Source: Echinometra lucunter
Taxonomy: Eukaryota; Echinodermata; Echinoidea; Camarodonta; Echinometridae
Assembly (NCBI GenBank): GCA_029962745.1
Contig: CM057162.1
Location: 12,495,874 to 12,559,873, forward strand
DNA length: 64,000 nucleotides
Reading direction: 5' to 3'
Shown here: one piece after another, positions 57,806 through 64,000 of the stretch
Position numbering within the stretch: position 1 is the first letter of the stretch
Layout: every line of letters starts with the position of its first letter
The notes under the pieces: generated by a model
What the model saw: the letters and a program-made list of their open reading frames with translations, nothing else
Told to the model about the DNA's origin: nothing
The model's database searches: none
Program-made: the position numbers and the translations under genes

Positions 57806-59737
57806 GTTTATTGATATGTTTCATGAATGGATAGATTGATTGCAAATGGTCTTGAGTTCCAAAGAATAGGATACGAAAATATGTCATTGTAAGCTAAATA
57901 CATACAATAGTGTAGACATAAAAGGCATTTGCTGGCAGAAATGTATGCTCCCATAATGCACTGTGTGCGAGTGCTGTTCTTTTAAGTTGTCTTGTTCTTG
58001 AGAGAAAGAAAAGCTGCTTGTTTCTCGTCAAAAATGTATCAAAACTACAGTTCTAGCATGAAAACTGATGCACATGTTATGTTTACTTTATCAACGAGGG
58101 AACGAAAGAAAATAATTTGCCTAGAAAAATGTATGTTTATTGATAAATGATTACTTTTAAATTAATAGCTAGAAAGGGATTTTGAACAATAGGACTAGAC
58201 TTGAGAAGTTATGGCACTTCTTTATATTGTTGTTTGGCCTATGGGGCGATTACGAAAATTTTCACGGTTGTGTCGTTCAAGCTTATAATTTATGAGTGAT
58301 TTTCTTTTGCTTTTTGTTATATTTACAAATTTATCTAAAATGTCATTGCGTTATCAAAAGCATCTTCCTACTCTCTCAATAATGAAAACCCGTGTTTTTT
58401 TTTTATTGTGCAAAAAGTCTCGATTGACTATAACTGTAATCTGCTTCGTCATCATATACATTAACTGTATTGGTATAGATTTGTGATAATTATACGAGAT
58501 CTAGTAGGGTTAAGTCTTGACGGGGAAAATATTATGCATCGCTGGATTATTTCCTTGCTCGTATGTTAGAAAAACGTTTAAAGTAATCTAAAACCGATCG
58601 CCATATTTCTCTGAAAAAAAATACAGGTAGAAGCAAATGCTTAATTGTCTTAAACCGTCACGATATTGCATCCATTGGGTGTTTTTTTTTTTTTTTTTTT
58701 TTTTTTTTGGGGGGGGGTTGTTTTTGTTTTTGTTTTTTTGCTTATTTTGGGTTGCTTTCTTACAATATAGAATGGTTTCAAATATTTATCTTTATATTCA
58801 TTTCAAAACCGAGTAACAACTAAAACGAGGTTCTTTTTGTGTTTTACGTAAATATTGATAAAATTAGGACTGTTTTTCACTAAAGTCATAAAAGCTTATT
58901 CTGGTGGTGAAATGATTTCTTTTCATTACAACTTCTTTGATAGTTATGAAAATTTCGAATAATGGTTTGTCTTGTTTATGTGGTTCTGTTTGAAATTGAA
59001 ATGTGGCTTTTTTCATGAGAGTGAGATGCGTCGTCTTTTTGTTATTTTCTTGGTACATTAAACTAATAATTTGACATACCAGGTTAATTATTGTGTCTTT
59101 ATTTCCCTTAGTCGTGGGGTTTCAATAAAAGAAGCACCGAATTATCTTTTTCTTTCTGAACACGATAATATACGCGGCGAATTTTAGAGAAATGTAGTGT
59201 GCGTAAGGCTGAAAAGTTTGCATTTTTATTTCTTCAATTTTTCTCGGGGGGGGGGGGGGAGGGGGTGGAATCGAGACCAAAATCATCAGCAGTCTTAAAG
59301 CCGATACCTCCAATCAAATAAACAAAATCTCATACAAATAATGTTAATACATTATCTTAATGATTTTTATTGAAACATAGTATCAATATTGCATTACTAT
59401 ACATGCAGATTTAATGATAACTCTAACAATATTCTGTAGATAAATAAGGTATATAAAAACATGCAATAAAAAACAAAACCAATATACCCACAGTATTTAC
59501 ACAGTTTTGTACACGTAAATGTATTGAATCATGACAATATTCGTCTACTGTAGGAGAACGTCATTCAAAGTCATGTATGGAGAAATTGCATACAGGAGAT
59601 TTTAACACGAAATTTTCCTATTACTTAACCTGACTTGGATCAATGAGAACAATAAGAACAGAACTGATATGTTTTTCCCACTTAACGTGCAACCCTCAAT
59701 ATACATTCTTTAGCTAAAAAAAAAAGTGACCATATTT

Positions 59738-59784
59738 CATTATTATCATTATATTTATTATTATTATTATCATTATGACTATTA

Positions 59785-59831
<47 letters not shown>

Positions 59832-59876
59832 TATTATCATATTTATTATTATTATCATTATTATTATTATTATTTA
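59738..59876. repeat. (ATT)n microsatellite
   Basis: ATT triplets with a few ATC and ATA interruptions; a second array in the opposite register lies at 60228-60360. Confidence 0.95.
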
Positions 59877-60227
59877 TACCGCGCTTTTCCCATATTAAGG
59901 CCAATGTGCTTATAGTAAATGACAATTACATAAACATACGTAATTAGTAGAAAACAAACAATCTTACAACTACAAAAAAAAAAAAAAAATAAGCATTCCA
60001 GAAGTGAAGCCAGAGAAGTGTTGCTTATTGGATAAATATTATTCTGCCCATTTTAATTTCATCATCAAATAAGGCACATATGAACTGCTAACATTCAACT
60101 TAGCTTTAACAGTTTAACCCGACCTTTATTCTGCGTGAGATATCAAAAGCGTAAGCTACGATCTTGTGAAGTAGAAGCAAAACGTCTGCAGTCAATAAAC
60201 ATACAGATAATAAATGAATAATTAATC

Positions 60228-60239
60228 ATAATAATGATG

Positions 60240-60321
<82 letters not shown>

Positions 60322-60360
60322 TAACAATTAACAATAATAATAATGATAATAATGATAATA
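60228..60360. repeat. (AAT)n microsatellite
   Basis: AAT triplets with GAT variants, about the inverse of the array at 59738-59876; the two are 350 bases apart and could pair. Confidence 0.95.
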
Positions 60361-61151
60361 AAAAAACTTTTTTATCACGCGATAGTCTTTGTAGGGAATA
60401 AGAATATTCTGCGGTGAATAAAACTGGACTCTAAAAATTCTGGGAACAAGTTAAAACTGATGTAAAAATGACTGACAGAAGAGAAATTTTAATTGATTTC
60501 ATTGCATGTTAAACATTATCTGAATAGTGTTTTAGCTGTAACGCTTGACGTAACCCGATTTCTGGTGTTACTATAGAAGTTTTTGATAATCTCAATCGTA
60601 AGGAAAGGGTCTACTGGAAGAAAAGAAATCCCTCTCGGAACTAAGTAACGAAGATATATCTTTTGAAACAGAATGAAAATTTTAACCTCACTTGTAATGT
60701 GATAATGGGCTTTGTGGTTTTTAAATACGAAATAATATGCTTTGAACTTGTAGTTCGAAGGGGGAATAGAACACCGTACGTAAATGATTATTAACCAAGT
60801 TTCTAAAGACTATCTTTAGGTTTGGAGCCTGGATGAAGAACCCTCTATGGGCAATACTTTGCTACTACAATCTGCAGAGAGATACAGAGAGAGAGGGTGG
60901 GGGGGGGGGGGGCAGGAGGAACATGCTTTAGTAACGCGGCATTTCTAACACTTTAAAGTATAAGGTCTCGATGGCAACTGCTCATTGTTCACTTTCTCAT
61001 AAATTTATAAACCAAATCTCAACTTTAACGCTGGACTAAACAGCATACCTTAAGCATAATCTTAACATGTCCCTAAAACACAAAAATCGCCATCCTAACC
61101 CTAATACTCTTGTCTTTGAAGAAATATTCCGGTGTAGGAGTGGAATATGTC

Positions 61152-61522
61152 CACAAGGACAAATTCACCTGGAGCCATTCCAGAATTTTTGTTAGCCTAC
61201 AGCAGTTCGGGTGGAAGGAGTATGGTGGCTTATAGAGCGGATCATAGGAATGGGTAAAGGCATCGAGGTAAAATGAGTGGGACTGCATAATGGACTGCAA
61301 GAAAATGGTTATCCGAGAACTTTGCATTCTCCCACTCATCACGCTCATTTTACGGAGTTGGGCTGGGTTGATTCATTACCATGATTACCATGATCCGCTC
61401 TGTAAACCACCACATTTCGTCAAACTACTGGAACTACTGGACTATAGACCGCCCCGATGTCTACAGCTGTAGGCGGACAAAAAAAAATCGGTAAATGGCT
61501 CCAGGCGAGTTTATCCGTACAA
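61152..61522. mobile_element. Inverted-repeat element, CACCTGGAGCCATT ends
   Basis: The left end (CACCTGGAGCCATTCCAGAAT) is inverse to the right end (AAATGGCTCCAGGCGAG). GAGCGGATCATAGGAATG and CATGATCCGCTCTG, and TAAAATGAGTGGGA and CTCATTTTAC, continue the arms to a centre near 61310. Open frames on both strands are arm readings. Confidence 0.7.
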
Positions 61523-62641
61523 ACGTATCATAAGGGCGGACATAATTATTCTGTTCCTACGTCGGGAACAAATGGCGCCGGAGCTTACTTCGGATATCCA
61601 GTAGGCATTACACATTAACACAGATGCGGAGATCACAAAATAACATTTCCGTGTTACACTAATAATAGGTGTCACTATGAGGAACTTTAAAAATTAGAAT
61701 AGTCCCTTCGAACAAAATGTGTCCATGCGAATAGGAAGCGTCACCATCATGGCGATTTTCAAAAAGATTTCGAAAGAAAATCCTGCTTGTTCTTCAGCCA
61801 GTTCATAAGGTGACACATTCCTCCTCCGGTGTCGTATTTGCTGTTGTAATGAGTGTTCTGCGGTAGGCCTTTACTAAGAGGGTAGCATGCAGTCAATTTC
61901 TTAATTACCGACGTCATTGGTCGTTCCACCAACGCCATAAGTCGATCCTTCATCTGATTACGCTAAATAATGTCCGTGACAATGTTCTTATTGTTGAAAT
62001 ACTTTTAGTACTGTCATCACATCTTCGGCGTCCAAAAACACAAGCTCCGCTTTCCGGCTGTTTGCCACCTTCTTTGTGTGACATTTTAGGCTATCTTGGA
62101 TTTATGTATATCATAAATAAAAATGTTATTGTCCCGGAAGGAAATAAATGTGAATATGAATTTTCATTTTGAATTAACATGAAATAGTAATTGGTACCTC
62201 CTGTATGTAATACCACCCATGGTATAAAGCATAAATGCATAACTATTTCGTAGAAAAAATCATATCACAATAAAATATCAAAGTCCTTGTGGCCTGTTGC
62301 ACAAATTACTCGCTACACTATGTTTTCTCGTCGCTTTGCACAGTCCCCATACTCGATACGCAGAAAAGAGCGAGCGAGACCACTATCAAAAGAAAACCGA
62401 GAGAGGGCGTCACTCTGCATGACCCTCTTCCAGACACCTGTAAAGGCTTGGGGGCAGGACTCAGCTCTGCTTCGTTTTCTGTGGGAACACATTGATCAAA
62501 ATGGTGAAGAAATTTACCTCTCGGACATTTTAAGAATTTATCCACTGAATGTTCCTGAAGTAAACATGGTAAATACGGAGCAATCTCCCTAGTCATCAAC
62601 ATTAAAGGAAACTGGATATAATCCTCTCGAGTTCGTTGAAA

Positions 62642-62953
62642 GACGCTAGGTCGTGAGCTTTCATGGGGAATTTGACACCATGGGTGCTTACCCAGTAACA
62701 GGTGTTGTCCTCACTGTGAATTTTATGACTAACAGACCTTATGTAATGCTCTGTATCTTCACCCTTTCCCCATATGGCAAAGTCATTATCTCACTTTCCC
62801 TGGCCCGAGAATGCCCGAAGCAGGCCGAAGAATGTTTGTGGTGGGACAGCTTTTGCTGTGCTCCAGAAATGTAGCTCTAGTACAGGATTTTTCACAAAGT
62901 CTGGTGTCAGCAAATTATGATCCATTCCCCATGAAAGCCCACGACCTAGCGTC
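62642..62953. mobile_element. MITE with 30-bp terminal inverted repeats
   Basis: GACGCTAGGTCGTGAGCTTT (62642-62671 in full) is inverted at 62924-62953 with a single mismatch visible. It is 312 bp, non-coding and of unassigned superfamily. The open frames at 62653-63072 are readings across it. Confidence 0.8.
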
Positions 62954-63825
62954 CTTAAAAATGTGTTATAGCTTATCCAAAGGACTTTTTCTGAAGAGAA
63001 GAATTCTAATGTTCTACTTGGAACATTGGAACTAAACCTGAAAGAGATGTAGCGTGGTATGTAACGAATCACATTTTATTCTTTTTTTTTTATTCCTCAT
63101 GCTCCTGTCACCCTTTAACAACTGATTGATTGATGCAAAGTAATGTTATGATCCAACGATAATGGTCATGTATTAGCATTAGTGTCTTTATTTCACCAAA
63201 TGATTTATATTTTCATGGAATTCTTCAATGAGCATGGAACTGGTGGGAGCTGTTAAAATACTAAAACACGTACCTGCTTGTTCAATCACCGTAGGAGCAA
63301 TTGTTATGTCCTCTGAAAGAAGAACATAGAAAGTACAATCACTTTTAAAGAGAAGCCTGAGTTCTGGGAAGAAATGATTTCAGAACTTTCTCATCCTTAT
63401 GTCGGTTAGGAATTATATGATAGTAGAAGGACCCCTAAATTATTTCTATTCAAAAGTCCCCATCTTTAAATGAGAGGAGAAACAGCGGAAATGTTCGGGC
63501 TGAACATTCATGCCACAGTTTGTGTGCCGTGCACGTGCCTTTTGGGGAAAGTGAGTGAATTCCTAATCAGATAGATTCATGGTTCATATAGATTGTATTT
63601 TCTTTTTCATTTTTTCAAATATCTGTTATATAATCATAATTCAAATATAACAAAGAAAAAGAAGGAAAAATAAAGGGATATATTAAAGATAGAAACCAAT
63701 ATTCCAAATATCAAATGAAAACTCCTAAAATCTCACATTAGACACCTGCAAGTTAAATACCCGGGACTAAATATAATCTTTCCCAGTTGCCTGGAGAGTT
63801 TCTTTCTCAATGTACTCGCAGACCA

Positions 63826-63978
63826 GGGCCCCGTTTCATGAAACCTGTTATCAGTAACAAGTTGCAATAACTGTTCTGAGCTACTGAAATCTCAGGCTTG
63901 CGTCTGATTGGCTGAGAGCAAATCTGTCAAAAAAAGTGTGGCAGTTGTTACTGATTACAAGTTTTATGAAACGGAGCC
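63826..63978. mobile_element. Palindromic GTTTCAT element (copy D)
   Basis: The ends GGGCCCCGTTTCATGAAACC and TTTTATGAAACGGAGCC are inverse-related. TGTTATCAGTAACAAGTTGC and AGTTGTTACTGATTACAAG form arms. The centre CTGATTGGCTGAG (63904-63916) carries an inverted CCAAT box. It is close in sequence to copy A at 22829. Confidence 0.8.
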
Positions 63979-64000
63979 AGGAATTCTGTCTTTATCTTTA

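Larger units (their letters stand above)
54303..64000. other. Possible 3' UTR and downstream flank, no further gene
   Basis: AATAAA occurs near 55207, 56285, 56867 and 59111, and none can be preferred. Two TGTAAATA motifs (57638-57645, 57686-57693) match the Pumilio-binding consensus and would support a long 3' UTR if transcribed. A TA microsatellite lies at 57774-57802, a run of about 28 T at 58682, ATT repeats at 59738-59876 and 60228-60360, and a G run at 60897-60912. No exon was recognised in 56290-57770, 57810-59730, 60370-61140, 61530-62280 or 63060-63820. Confidence 0.5.

Noticed and set aside
62287..63072. Paired open frames of 70-100 codons on both strands
   Set aside because: The region includes a 312-bp inverted-repeat element and gives no recognisable domain.
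1..64000. CRISPR arrays, operons, bacterial-type promoters or terminators
   Set aside because: The sequence is intron-rich animal DNA; the regular repeats are microsatellites and transposons.

Overview
This is animal genomic DNA, not bacterial: about 1.45 kb of coding sequence is spread over ten small exons across 33 kb, with GT-AG introns, abundant microsatellites and dozens of short inverted-repeat transposons. The repeat types (palindromic elements ending in GTTTCATGAAAC-like sequence, AAGTTC hexamer tails, hAT-like GGGGCGTA ends, LINE 3' ends with TCTTA tails) look like an echinoderm, most likely a sea urchin. That assignment is from recollection of repeat style and was not searched.

One protein gene can be supported, on the + strand from 20830 to a stop at 54302. 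Its ten exons join in a single consistent reading frame (intron phases 1,1,1,1,2,1,0,1,1). They encode 482 residues: three immunoglobulin domains, one fibronectin type III domain, a short linker and a weakly hydrophobic C-terminus that could be a GPI-attachment signal. Three Ig plus one FnIII with a GPI tail is the layout of the insect Klingon/Wrapper cell-adhesion proteins, and the Ig domains resemble the IgLON/Lachesin group. The 5' end (signal peptide and start codon) was not found in the window; the first exon seen begins in phase 1, so at least one upstream exon is missing.

Layout. 1-20.8 kb: upstream flank or first intron, with several transposons: a 117-bp hAT-type element, a 1.6-kb element with about 490-bp terminal inverted repeats bounded by TTAA, an inverted GTCTAAT minisatellite, a 136-bp tandem repeat, and two unexplained exon-like segments at 12.6 and 14.0 kb. 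20.8-22.8 kb: Ig1. 22.8-32.8 kb: a 10-kb intron containing a perfect 37-bp hairpin, a 148-bp tandem duplication and a hAT-type element with another hAT-type element nested inside it. 32.8-44.5 kb: first half of Ig2, then an 11.5-kb intron with long GTA arrays, a triplicated unit of about 360 bp, a 1-kb near-perfect palindrome and a broken LINE reverse-transcriptase fragment. 44.5-54.3 kb: the remaining exons, closely packed, with transposons between them; one (51663-52373, itself interrupted by a Harbinger-like element) stops 23 bases before an exon. 54.3-64 kb: possible 3' UTR followed by repeat-rich flank with no further gene recognised.

Most long open frames in this window are microsatellite or transposon readings and are not listed as genes.
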